NCBI GenBank assembly: GCA_946497695.1
Contig: CAMMLJ010000003.1
Coordinates: 44,150-108,149, forward strand
Reading direction: 5' to 3'
Length of the DNA stretch: 64,000 nucleotides
Source: an uncultured Clostridium sp.
Lineage (GTDB): Bacteria; Bacillota; Clostridia; TANB77; CAG-508
The translations under genes and the position numbers were made by a program. A model generated the notes under the pieces. It was not told the DNA's origin and made no database searches. It saw nothing but the letters and a program-made list of their open reading frames with translations. This document shows positions 27,730-35,879 of the stretch, one piece after another (within the stretch, counting starts at the first letter, position 1; each line of letters begins with the position of its first letter).

Positions 27730-29625
27730 ATGAACACAGTAAAAACAAAAGAGCCAAAAACAACGGTTCAAAAAACAAATACTACAGATAAAACAATTTT
27801 ATCAATTATACGAAACGAAAATAAAGAATTAAAAGAAGAAAACTCTAATAAAAATACAATGTTAGCTTCAACACAACGTGACTATATCGCTGGCGAAGTT
27901 TCTAGAGATTTAACACAAAGAGTTTTATTACCAAAGAAAATTGTTGATGCACATAAAGATGGAATTTTACACTTTCACGATATGGATTACTTTATTCAAC
28001 CAATCCATAATTGTTGTTTAGTTAATATAAAAGATATGTTTGAAAACGGTACTGTTATGAATGGCAAATTAATAGAAGAGCCAAAAAGCTTTAGAGTAGC
28101 ATGTATTGTAATGACTCAAATAATTGCAGTGGTTGCTAGTAACCAATATGGGGGTCAATCTCTTGATATAAGCCATCTAGGCAAATACTTAAGAAAATCA
28201 CATGATAAATTAAAAGAAAAATATAAGATTGCTTTTGGAGATACTTTATCAGATAAAGAGATAGAAAAAATTGTTAGAATTGGTGTAGAAGAAGAATTAA
28301 GATCTGGTGTACAAACAATTCAATATCAAATAAATACATTAATGACTACAAATGGTCAAACTCCTTTTGTTACACTATTCTTAAACCTAAAAAAAGATGA
28401 CCCTTATATAGAAGAAAATGCAATGATTATAGAAGAAATTCTAAACCAAAGAATTCAAGGTGTAAAAAATGAAGTTGGTGTTTATGTTACACCTGCATTT
28501 CCAAAACTTGTTTATGTTTTAGGTGAACATAACTGTTTAAAAGGTGGAAAATATGACTACTTAACAAAACTTGCTGTAAAATGTTCTGCAAAAAGAATGT
28601 ATCCAGACTATATCTCTGCAAAAAAGATGAGAGAAAATTATGAAGGTAATGTATTTAGTCCAATGGGTTGTAGAAGTTTCTTGGCTCCTTGGAAAGATGA
28701 AAACGGAAATTACAAATTTGAAGGTAGATTTAATCAAGGTGTTGTAAGTATCAACTTACCTCAAATAGGAATTATTGCGAATGGTGATGAAGATAAGTTT
28801 TGGAAATTGTTTGATGAAAGATTAGATTTATGTTATGAGGCATTAATGTGTAGACATCATGCATTAGAAGGTACTTTATCTGATATTAGCCCTATTCATT
28901 GGCAATATGGTGCAATAGCAAGGCTTAAAAAAGGTGAAAAAATTGATAAACTATTACATGGTGGATATTCTTCAATTTCTTTAGGATATATTGGATTATA
29001 TGAGCTTACAAAATTAGTGAAAGGTGTATCACATACTGATCCTGTTGGAAAAGAATTTGCCTTAAGAGTTATGAAGCATTTAAAAGCTAAAGTTACAGAA
29101 TGGAAACAAAAAACAGGAATTGGTTTTGCCCTATATGGAACCCCTGCTGAAAGTTTATGTTATAGATTTGCTAGAATCGATAAAGAAAAGTTTGGAGATA
29201 TTAAAGATGTTACAGACAAAGGATATTACACAAATTCATACCATGTAGATGTTAGAGAAAAAATTGATGCTTTCTCTAAACTAAAATTTGAAAGTGAATT
29301 CCAACCAATTTCTAGTGGTGGTGCTATATCTTATGTTGAAGTACCAAATATGCAAAATAATTTAAAAGCCTTAGAAGAAGTTGTTAAATTTATATATGAT
29401 AATATTCAATATGCAGAATTTAATACAAAATCTGACTATTGCCAAGTATGCGGCTTTGATGGAGAAATAATTATAAATGATGATAATGAATGGGAATGCC
29501 CAAATTGTGGTAATAAAGACCAAAGTAAAATGAATGTAACAAGAAGAACATGTGGCTATTTAGGAGAAAACTTCTGGAATGTTGGTAAAACAAAAGAAAT
29601 AAAAGCAAGAGTAACACATTTATAG
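27730..29625 (+). CDS. nrdD: Anaerobic ribonucleoside-triphosphate reductase, class III
   Basis: A glycyl-radical enzyme reducing NTPs to dNTPs without oxygen. The 631 residues have the NrdD barrel (GQTPFVTLF, CRSFLAPW, SISLGYIGLYE), the C-terminal Zn site Cys571, Cys574, Cys590, Cys593, and the radical Gly609 in RTCGYLG. There is no N-terminal ATP-cone domain, so the usual dATP shut-off is missing or sits elsewhere. No nrdG activase adjoins it. GGGGG ribosome site; 3' flank carries repeat copy D. Confidence 0.96.
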   Translation: MNTVKTKEPKTTVQKTNTTDKTILSIIRNENKELKEENSNKNTMLASTQRDYIAGEVSRDLTQRVLLPKKIVDAHKDGILHFHDMDYFIQPIHNCCLVNIKDMFENGTVMNGKLIEEPKSFRVACIVMTQIIAVVASNQYGGQSLDISHLGKYLRKSHDKLKEKYKIAFGDTLSDKEIEKIVRIGVEEELRSGVQTIQYQINTLMTTNGQTPFVTLFLNLKKDDPYIEENAMIIEEILNQRIQGVKNEVGVYVTPAFPKLVYVLGEHNCLKGGKYDYLTKLAVKCSAKRMYPDYISAKKMRENYEGNVFSPMGCRSFLAPWKDENGNYKFEGRFNQGVVSINLPQIGIIANGDEDKFWKLFDERLDLCYEALMCRHHALEGTLSDISPIHWQYGAIARLKKGEKIDKLLHGGYSSISLGYIGLYELTKLVKGVSHTDPVGKEFALRVMKHLKAKVTEWKQKTGIGFALYGTPAESLCYRFARIDKEKFGDIKDVTDKGYYTNSYHVDVREKIDAFSKLKFESEFQPISSGGAISYVEVPNMQNNLKALEEVVKFIYDNIQYAEFNTKSDYCQVCGFDGEIIINDDNEWECPNCGNKDQSKMNVTRRTCGYLGENFWNVGKTKEIKARVTHL

Positions 29626-29675
29626 AAATTTGACAGGTGGATTGGGACATTTCTCAGGATTTTTGGACGTTCTGC

Positions 29676-29792
29676 AGGGATTTAGGGACGTTCCTTTTTT
29701 CCCTATATAAACTAACACTTATTTTCACTTACAACAAAAAATCGGGATTTTAGCAACGTCCCCAAATCCCGACGTTCTAATATCCCGATTTA
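29676..29792. repeat. REP-like element, copy D: two units in opposite orientation
   Basis: GGGATTTAGGGACGTTCC plus TTTTTTCCC (29677-29704) and the opposite form AATCGGGATTTTAGCAACGT with CCCCAAATCCCG and a trailing ATCCCGATTT (29737-29791). A decayed unit (GGATTTTTGGACGTTC) precedes it at about 29657. The element lies between convergent genes and its end touches the 29.8-kb gene stop. Confidence 0.85.
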
Positions 29793-30608
29793 TAGTGGTT
29801 TAAATTTCTTTGTTTCTTTATATTTACCATATTCTTTTGGAATATAATTGTCACTCCAATAGTGTTTTTCTCCTATTGGTTGCTCTTTTTTATCTGTTTT
29901 TTTATAACTATTATAATGTACTCTTTTATCAATTTTTTGTTCATATTGAAGCTTATTCTTTTCTATCTTATTTTTTACTTTAATTTTATTTTTACGTTCT
30001 AACTTAGGTGCCTTAACATTCTTTAACATTTGCAAATATTCATTTAATCTTTCTGTAAACTTTTTTTCTTCCTCTTCTCTGTGTAAATACTCTATATGAG
30101 GTACTCTTTTTACTGATTCCTGTTTTGTTTTTATTTCTGCTTTTTTATTGTAATTATTATATTGTCTTTGCTTTACAGGTTCTGTTTTCGTTTTTTCCCT
30201 CTTTTTATCTTCTTTTACATATTCTACCCTTGCATAATTTTTCTTTTTGTTTTGCTCTTTAAGTCTTTTCTGCAATTGTTTATGTTCTTTATCTCTATTT
30301 TTTAATTTCTTTATATATTCGCTTTCTTTATTTCCAATTAATTTAGTTATATATCCATCCGAATATTCTCCTAGTGATTCTATATATAATCTAGTTATTT
30401 TCTCTGGTTTCATCCTAGTTATATTTCGTTTGGCATAAAACCTAAAAGTTAAAACATACATTCCTAACTCATTAAGTTTTACTCTTACTTCTACTGGTTT
30501 ATTAGAAATTCTACTAAAATCTCTTTTTATTTGTTCTATTTTTCTTTTTATATCTTCACCAGAATATATTTTAGAATCAAAACAGTATTCTACAGTTTTT
30601 GCTTCCAT
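29790..30608 (-). CDS. Hypothetical highly basic protein
   Basis: 272 residues from the ATG at 30608; a TTG two codons earlier is also possible and neither has a close ribosome site. The first 110 residues look folded (VEYCFDSKIYSGEDIKRKIEQ, VRVKLNELGMYVLTFRFYAK). The rest is a long Lys/Arg/Glu-rich, probably disordered or coiled tail with few hydrophobics. The charge suggests nucleic-acid or membrane-surface contact, but I recognise no family. Confidence 0.65.
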   Translation of the reverse strand: MEAKTVEYCFDSKIYSGEDIKRKIEQIKRDFSRISNKPVEVRVKLNELGMYVLTFRFYAKRNITRMKPEKITRLYIESLGEYSDGYITKLIGNKESEYIKKLKNRDKEHKQLQKRLKEQNKKKNYARVEYVKEDKKREKTKTEPVKQRQYNNYNKKAEIKTKQESVKRVPHIEYLHREEEEKKFTERLNEYLQMLKNVKAPKLERKNKIKVKNKIEKNKLQYEQKIDKRVHYNSYKKTDKKEQPIGEKHYWSDNYIPKEYGKYKETKKFKPL

Positions 30609-30676
30609 ACTCAAATTACATCAACATCCTTTTTCATCCATTTATGTTAACATATTTTGAGCTAAATTTCAAGGTT

Positions 30677-31300
30677 TTACCTTATAAAATTAGTTTTAAC
30701 AGTTGAATTTTGTGGTTTGTTAATATTATTTCTTTTTCCACTTTCTATGCATTTTAAAAGCCATGCCATATTCTTTCCTAAATTATACATTGTTTGCATA
30801 CCTTCTAAATCTTGTACAACTTCTTCTTTGTTATTTCCATGTACATTATTCCAATATGTAGAAGAAACTATTGGCATTTGACTAATTGTAAAATATTTGT
30901 TAAGTACATCAAAAGAAGCAACTGTTCCTCCTCTTCTAGCACTTGTAATACTTGCACCAGGTTTAAATTCAAAAGCTTTTTTGCCTGCATAAAAGACTCT
31001 ATCTAAAACAGATAAAATTCTTCCTGATGGATGTGCATAATATACTGGTGTACCAAATATAAAACCATCACTTTCTTCTGCTTTTTCTATTATTTCATTT
31101 ACGATATCATCATTAAATACACATCTTGCATTTCCATTTTTAGCACATATTTTGCATCCAATACAATCTCTTACAGGTGTTCCTCCTATATTTATAATTT
31201 CAGTTTCTATTCCTTCTTCATTTAAGCTTTCTGCCACCTTACTTAATGCAGTATATGTACACTCTTTTCTAGAACTTCCATTAATTAATAATACTTTCAT
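30677..31300 (-). CDS. Flavodoxin-like NADPH-dependent FMN reductase with CxxC cluster
   Basis: 207 residues. FMN-binding loop LINGSSRKECTYTAL at the N-terminus, then DCIGCKICAKNGNARCVF (about 46-62), the cysteine pattern of iron-sulfur flavoproteins, then GFIFGTPVYYAHPSG and the FKPGASITSARRGG motif. Members reduce quinones, drugs or iron centres. The number of cysteines is enough for an Fe-S cluster but does not prove one. Confidence 0.88.
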   Translation of the reverse strand: MKVLLINGSSRKECTYTALSKVAESLNEEGIETEIINIGGTPVRDCIGCKICAKNGNARCVFNDDIVNEIIEKAEESDGFIFGTPVYYAHPSGRILSVLDRVFYAGKKAFEFKPGASITSARRGGTVASFDVLNKYFTISQMPIVSSTYWNNVHGNNKEEVVQDLEGMQTMYNLGKNMAWLLKCIESGKRNNINKPQNSTVKTNFIR

Positions 31301-31350
31301 CTAATCTCATTCCTTTCTTATATATTAATTATAATTTATCTAGTTCTTAT

Positions 31351-32055
31351 TTAACATTTACTTATAATATATTTAAAAATACAATTATTTATGCTTTCAT
31401 TTTCTGGATGAAATTGCACTCCAAATATCCTATCATTATATTCTATAACTTCTATCGTGCCATCTTCTGCTCTTCCTACTACTTTTAATGGTTCTTCTAC
31501 TTGTGGAATTTTATATCTATGAATACTAGGCATATTTAATACTTCTTCTTTATATAAATTATATAATATACTATTTTTATCCAATATTACCTTATGCTTT
31601 ATATCTTCTATATTATCTCTCGTTAAATCTGCATTTCTATGACCTTCTATAGGTTCTGTAAAATTATATTTAGTCTCTATTAAATATTCGAATAAATCTA
31701 TTATACTACCTTCAAAATTTCTCTCTTTCTTTTCTTTACATAACAAAAAATATATAGCTAAAGTTTGCATTCCCATACAAATTCCTAATAATGGCTTATT
31801 ATTTTTTACTGCATAATCGACTACTTGTAGATGATATGGATGTATTTTTCCTCCACCTGACAATATAAATGCATCATATAAACTTAAGGTTTCTTCATCA
31901 ATATATGCACTACAAGGTAATACTCCGCTAACTATTGCTCCAGCTTCATTTATTCTTTCTATATAATTATTTATAAAATAATATTTATCTTCATATACCA
32001 AGTCTGTTTTAAATAAATTATTAGATGCTGGTACAAGTCCTATTATTTTTTTCAT
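31351..32055 (-). CDS. Class-I glutamine-amidotransferase-like hydrolase (peptidase C26 family)
   Basis: I start at the ATG at 32055 (MKKIIGLVPAS), giving 234 residues. The nucleophile motif is LLGICMGMQTLA and the catalytic histidine FGVQFHPENE. FILSGGGKIHPYH replaces the usual GGxDxxP oxyanion loop. Relatives are gamma-glutamyl-gamma-aminobutyrate hydrolase (PuuD) and folate gamma-glutamyl hydrolases; the substrate here is open. It begins five bases after the methyltransferase gene, so they share a transcript. Confidence 0.85.
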   Translation of the reverse strand: MKKIIGLVPASNNLFKTDLVYEDKYYFINNYIERINEAGAIVSGVLPCSAYIDEETLSLYDAFILSGGGKIHPYHLQVVDYAVKNNKPLLGICMGMQTLAIYFLLCKEKKERNFEGSIIDLFEYLIETKYNFTEPIEGHRNADLTRDNIEDIKHKVILDKNSILYNLYKEEVLNMPSIHRYKIPQVEEPLKVVGRAEDGTIEVIEYNDRIFGVQFHPENESINNCIFKYIISKC

Positions 32056-32060
32056 TTTAT

Positions 32061-32636
32061 TCACCCTTTCTGTTCTTCTTTTTTTGCAATTATCCAAAAC
32101 ACATGCCAATGCTTCATTTGATGCATTGCAGTTTCCGCATCTGTTTCAATCTCGTTTAATCTTAATATCTTAAAATTTTGGAAAAAATCTTGGATTTCTT
32201 TCTTTTCATAAAATTGGATTTTATCATTTCCATACCATGAATCATTCTTTCCAAAAAAATTACATAAGAAATATCCATTTTCATTTAAAGACTCTTTTAT
32301 TTTAATAATCAGCTTGATTAATTCTTCTCTATTGCAAAAAGGTAACGCTTCATATGAAATAACTAAATCTGTTTTTGGTAAATGCACATCAGAAAATTTA
32401 GCTTGCACGAAATTTAATCTTGCTTTTTCTTCTTCTGTTAAATCTTTATACAAAAATTTTGTAACATTAACCCTATCAATAGCAGTTACAATTATATCGT
32501 TTTGTACTAAAAATTTAGTATCTCTTCCTGCACCACATCCTAAATCTACTGCTGTTTTTATACTCGGATTATTCTTTATAAAATTTAGCAAAATCTTATG
32601 TGGCTCAAGTTTACTATTATTTTCAAAAAAGTTCAT
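32061..32636 (-). CDS. SAM-dependent methyltransferase (TehB-like, class I)
   Basis: The ATG at 32636 with a GGAG site gives 191 residues. Motif I is TAVDLGCGAGRDTKFL, followed by AIDRVNV and LVISYEALPFCNREE. The C-terminus has KHWHVFWIIAKK, common in tellurite-resistance TehB-like and related small methyltransferases. The target is unknown. The start is one base after the NTPase stop; three genes form a small unit. Confidence 0.85.
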   Translation of the reverse strand: MNFFENNSKLEPHKILLNFIKNNPSIKTAVDLGCGAGRDTKFLVQNDIIVTAIDRVNVTKFLYKDLTEEEKARLNFVQAKFSDVHLPKTDLVISYEALPFCNREELIKLIIKIKESLNENGYFLCNFFGKNDSWYGNDKIQFYEKKEIQDFFQNFKILRLNEIETDAETAMHQMKHWHVFWIIAKKEEQKG

Positions 32637-32637
32637 C

Positions 32638-33168
32638 TTATCTCCACTTCTCTCCATTAATAAAATGTGTTAGCGCCATTAGAAATGCTTGCTCTGCTAA
32701 ATCTATTCTAGTTACTTGTCCATGACTTAGTTGGGATATTCCACCTTGTGGAGCTTTAAGTTCTTTAGTTTCGAAAAGTTTTGCAAGCACATAACTTAAT
32801 TCTTTTTCCTTTATTTCCTCTATATATCTAGCTGGAATTGGATATGCAGGTCCAAACCCAACAGCGCCTTCTTCGGCTTTATTTTCTACATATACTGTTG
32901 TTAAGTTTAGCCATGCTCCAAACTTATCTGTTATTCCAGATTCCATTGCCACAAAAAAATCTGCCTCTATATTATTTTCTTCTGCATATTTTTTTAAGTT
33001 CTTTGCTCTGTTTTTTGCACCTTGTAATATTTCATCATTTACTGGCTGGTCAGCAACCTCTGATTCTACACTTATACCCTCTATTGTAACATCTTTAAAG
33101 TACCTTTCGAATGCCCTTTTGGCACCTTCTATTTTTCCTTTGTTTTTCGTTCCAATTAATATTTTCAT
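32638..33168 (-). CDS. Inosine/xanthosine triphosphatase, YjjX/DUF84 family
   Basis: 176 residues starting KILIGTKNKGKIEGAKRAF, with QPVNDEILQGAKNRAK, FFVAMESGI and GFGPAYPIP, the hallmarks of the YjjX family. These enzymes remove non-canonical purine triphosphates from the nucleotide pool. Length normal. It heads the unit with the methyltransferase and the C26 hydrolase, after the LTA-synthase gene. Confidence 0.92.
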   Translation of the reverse strand: MKILIGTKNKGKIEGAKRAFERYFKDVTIEGISVESEVADQPVNDEILQGAKNRAKNLKKYAEENNIEADFFVAMESGITDKFGAWLNLTTVYVENKAEEGAVGFGPAYPIPARYIEEIKEKELSYVLAKLFETKELKAPQGGISQLSHGQVTRIDLAEQAFLMALTHFINGEKWR

Positions 33169-33179
33169 ATTTTATCACC

Positions 33180-35045
33180 TTATCTTAACAAATCTTCTAA
33201 AACTATAGATTTTGATATATCTAGTTCTCTTTTCATATATTCATAATATTTTTTTAGTTGTTCATTTTCCTCTACCATTTCTCCTGTTTGTAAATTAAAC
33301 CATAATTCATCAAAGTAAAAATCAGCTGTAACAATTCTTTCATTATTTAAACATATAAAATCTTTTTTAGCTAACATATTTGTTCCTAAAGATACTCCTG
33401 GATCTAGATTACACAAATACGCAAGAGTTGGTTTTATATCTAATTTACTTACAGGTTTATCTATTCTTAAATTGCTAATGCCTGGTATTCGCATTCCTGC
33501 TAACACTCTAATATAATTTAATTTTATATCTACATCTGTAACATTTCCATCTAATTCACTTAAAAATTCTATCATTTCGTTATTATATATATCTAGTCCA
33601 TTGTGATCCCCATATAAAATTATTACAGTATCATCATATAAGTCAGCTTTTTTTAGCTCATCTATAAATATACCAAATGCATAATCTGCATAATTTGCAG
33701 ATTCTAGATAGTTTCCAAAGAATGTATCTTTATATTTTCCAACATCTATATTAACTTTACCTCTATCTTGCAAACCGTCTAAAGTAAAACCAGTATGTGA
33801 TGAGGCAGCAACAATATATGATACAAATGGAGCGTCATAATTTGATAATTTTTCTACTGCTTGTCTATATAATAATTCATCTGATAAATATCCCATTACA
33901 TCTTCTGAAATATCTGCAAAATTATCTTTTAATTCTACATGATCAACTTCCATATTTTTATATACATTAGTTCTGTTCCAAAAATATCCATAGTTTCCAT
34001 GCATATACGAAGTTGTGTAATCCTTTTGATGGAACATTTTAAAAATATCATCATATGTATTTTTATAATATCTACTATATGCCATTCCATTTTCTACTGG
34101 ATATAATGATGTAACAGTAGAGAACTCTGAATCTGCTGTTGTAGAATAGCTTTGCATATACATATTAGAAAGTCTTATATTTTCATTTATAAATTTATTT
34201 AAGTTTGGCGTTATTTCTTTATCATTTATAGTTTTATTTAAGACAAATTCTTGCACTGATTCTAGCTGAAGAATTATCACATTTTTACCTTCCATTGTTC
34301 CTGCAATATCTAGATAACTTTCTTCATACTCTTGGTTGTATTCTTCTTTTAAAGAATTATATGCGTCCATCACCTCAGTCTTTGTCCTATATTTGGCTTG
34401 TTTTGAGCCATCAATAACATTTAATATATCTGATATATGATACCCATAAATTGTTGCTTTCTTTATTTGTGTATCCCTATTATATGGATCTTCTAAAGCT
34501 TTTTCATTTCCCTCTATTGCTGATGTAATAAATACATATATCGCAAATAATCCAATTAATGTTCTACTAACAATATATTGTACTTTACTCTTTTGACCTT
34601 TTTCTATTTTTGCAAATTTTGATACAAATAAAATCATTAGAAGCAATATATCTATAAAATAAAGTATTTGGTGTGGTTTTAATAGCATTGGCAATGTTGA
34701 CATTATTTCTTCGCCATATTGTAGGTTAGTTATTTGTAATACTGATAATACATTACTTGAATAAGTGTAATAAATATTGTCTGCAAATAAAATTATGCTT
34801 ATTATCATATCTAATACTATTCCACCAATATTTCTTCCTTTTTTGGGTAATAAGAATAATATTCCAAATAAAGATAAAATATATATTATACTAGTTTGTA
34901 TTGTATTTATATCAGTTTTTTCATTTATACATACAGTAAATTTATAAAATAATATGGTTTTTAATATTATAAAAATTGCGAGTATTATAATAAAAAAACT
35001 GGAATTTATAATCTTATTTAGTATTTCTTTTGTTTTTTCTTTCAC
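33180..35045 (-). CDS. Lipoteichoic acid synthase-like sulfatase-family membrane protein
   Basis: 621 residues: five membrane spans (about 15-37, 50-67, 75-95, 125-145, 160-177), then an extracellular sulfatase-fold domain with metal ligand Glu262 (LQLESVQEF), catalytic Thr303 (STTADSEF) and metal-site motifs SSHTGFTL and YGDHNGLD. LtaS polymerises glycerol-phosphate from phosphatidylglycerol onto a glycolipid. The start codon is GTG with AGAGGAG eight bases upstream. Another phosphoglycerol transferase role is possible. Confidence 0.93.
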   Translation of the reverse strand: MKEKTKEILNKIINSSFFIIILAIFIILKTILFYKFTVCINEKTDINTIQTSIIYILSLFGILFLLPKKGRNIGGIVLDMIISIILFADNIYYTYSSNVLSVLQITNLQYGEEIMSTLPMLLKPHQILYFIDILLLMILFVSKFAKIEKGQKSKVQYIVSRTLIGLFAIYVFITSAIEGNEKALEDPYNRDTQIKKATIYGYHISDILNVIDGSKQAKYRTKTEVMDAYNSLKEEYNQEYEESYLDIAGTMEGKNVIILQLESVQEFVLNKTINDKEITPNLNKFINENIRLSNMYMQSYSTTADSEFSTVTSLYPVENGMAYSRYYKNTYDDIFKMFHQKDYTTSYMHGNYGYFWNRTNVYKNMEVDHVELKDNFADISEDVMGYLSDELLYRQAVEKLSNYDAPFVSYIVAASSHTGFTLDGLQDRGKVNIDVGKYKDTFFGNYLESANYADYAFGIFIDELKKADLYDDTVIILYGDHNGLDIYNNEMIEFLSELDGNVTDVDIKLNYIRVLAGMRIPGISNLRIDKPVSKLDIKPTLAYLCNLDPGVSLGTNMLAKKDFICLNNERIVTADFYFDELWFNLQTGEMVEENEQLKKYYEYMKRELDISKSIVLEDLLR

Positions 35046-35171
35046 AAATTTCTCCTCTTTCCGATAATTATTGCAATTAATATATCATATTTTTTTATAG
35101 TTTTCTAGCTTTATTAGATTATTAAATCTTTTTGCTAATTCTCCTAAATATGCTCTAACTAAGCACATAGC

Positions 35172-35247
35172 TTGAACAATTAACATAATTATGGTATAAT
35201 TAAATTTGACTATAAACTGTTGCTTTGTATCTAGTATCAATTGATAC
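35172..35247 (+). promoter_or_regulatory. Promoter and palindrome upstream of the 35.3-kb gene
   Basis: TTGAAC (35172-35177) and TATAAT (35195-35200) are 17 bases apart. Downstream, GTATCAATTGATAC (35234-35247) is a perfect 14-base palindrome in the leader, a possible operator. Confidence 0.65.
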
Positions 35248-35279
35248 TTTGCAACTTGATAAGGAAAAGGAGAAATAAC

Positions 35280-35765
35280 ATGAAAAGCAACATGAAAATG
35301 AATGCAACTATCACAACTCAGGCTAAATCGACTACCTTTCTTCCGAAAACTGCGACACCTAAGCCTACACCGATTGATCGGTTAAAATCTTGGTGGACAG
35401 AACATTTCGGAAGTAAGAAAGCGCGGCAGGCTACAGCAAAAACTGTTGCTCTCAGCGTAGAGCATGCTATCAACAGTTTCGCACGGGCAATGAGATTCAA
35501 CTTGTTATTGGCTCTAGTAGCCATGCTCGTTGTTAATTTCTGTCCAAATGTTGCGGACAAATGTCCGGTTTTCTTTCAGTTATGTGAAGGAATATTAGTC
35601 TTCTATGAATTCTTATTAAGAGCAACGTTTACTGCTTTAAAGGCTGTGATTCAACTTTTTACGTTGAACATACCTGAAGCAGGAGATACTCTCTCGGCAG
35701 TATTCACAGAAGGTGCTCGCCTTCTTTCTGAATTAATCAACTGGATTCAGGCAATCACATTCTAA
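35280..35765 (+). CDS. Hypothetical 161-residue protein with central hydrophobic segment; GC-richer singleton
   Basis: The ATG at 35280 has AAAGGAG upstream; an earlier in-frame ATG has none. A Lys/Thr-rich start is followed by a basic helix, then hydrophobic stretches LLLALVAMLVVNFCP (about 78-93) and a second amphipathic segment (about 106-130), ending in ELINWIQAITF. I recognise no family. Codon use is clearly GC-richer than the flanking genes. It has its own consensus promoter and a terminator at 35786, the same layout as the other singletons in the window. Confidence 0.7.
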   Translation: MKSNMKMNATITTQAKSTTFLPKTATPKPTPIDRLKSWWTEHFGSKKARQATAKTVALSVEHAINSFARAMRFNLLLALVAMLVVNFCPNVADKCPVFFQLCEGILVFYEFLLRATFTALKAVIQLFTLNIPEAGDTLSAVFTEGARLLSELINWIQAITF

Positions 35766-35785
35766 CATCTCTTTTAAATCTTTAT

Positions 35786-35815
35786 CCCTCGCCACGCTGT
35801 GACGAGGGCATTTCT
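35786..35815 (+). terminator. Terminator of the 35.3-kb gene
   Basis: CCCTCG and CGAGGG close a stem with an inner CAC/GTG pairing, followed by ATTTCTTT. Confidence 0.75.
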
Positions 35816-35825
35816 TTATTTTAGC

Positions 35826-35879
35826 AAAAAATCGGGATTTAAGGAACGTCCCCAAATCCCTATTCAATCCCGAATCCCT
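35826..35879. repeat. REP-like element, copy E
   Basis: AATCGGGATTTAAGGAACGT followed by CCCCAAATCCC and two partial ATCCC arms. Its right end touches the stop codon of the ABC permease gene at 35878. Confidence 0.85.

Noticed and set aside
35318..35560. Minus-strand frame of 80 residues
   Set aside because: Antisense to the 35.3-kb gene, which has the promoter, ribosome site and terminator.
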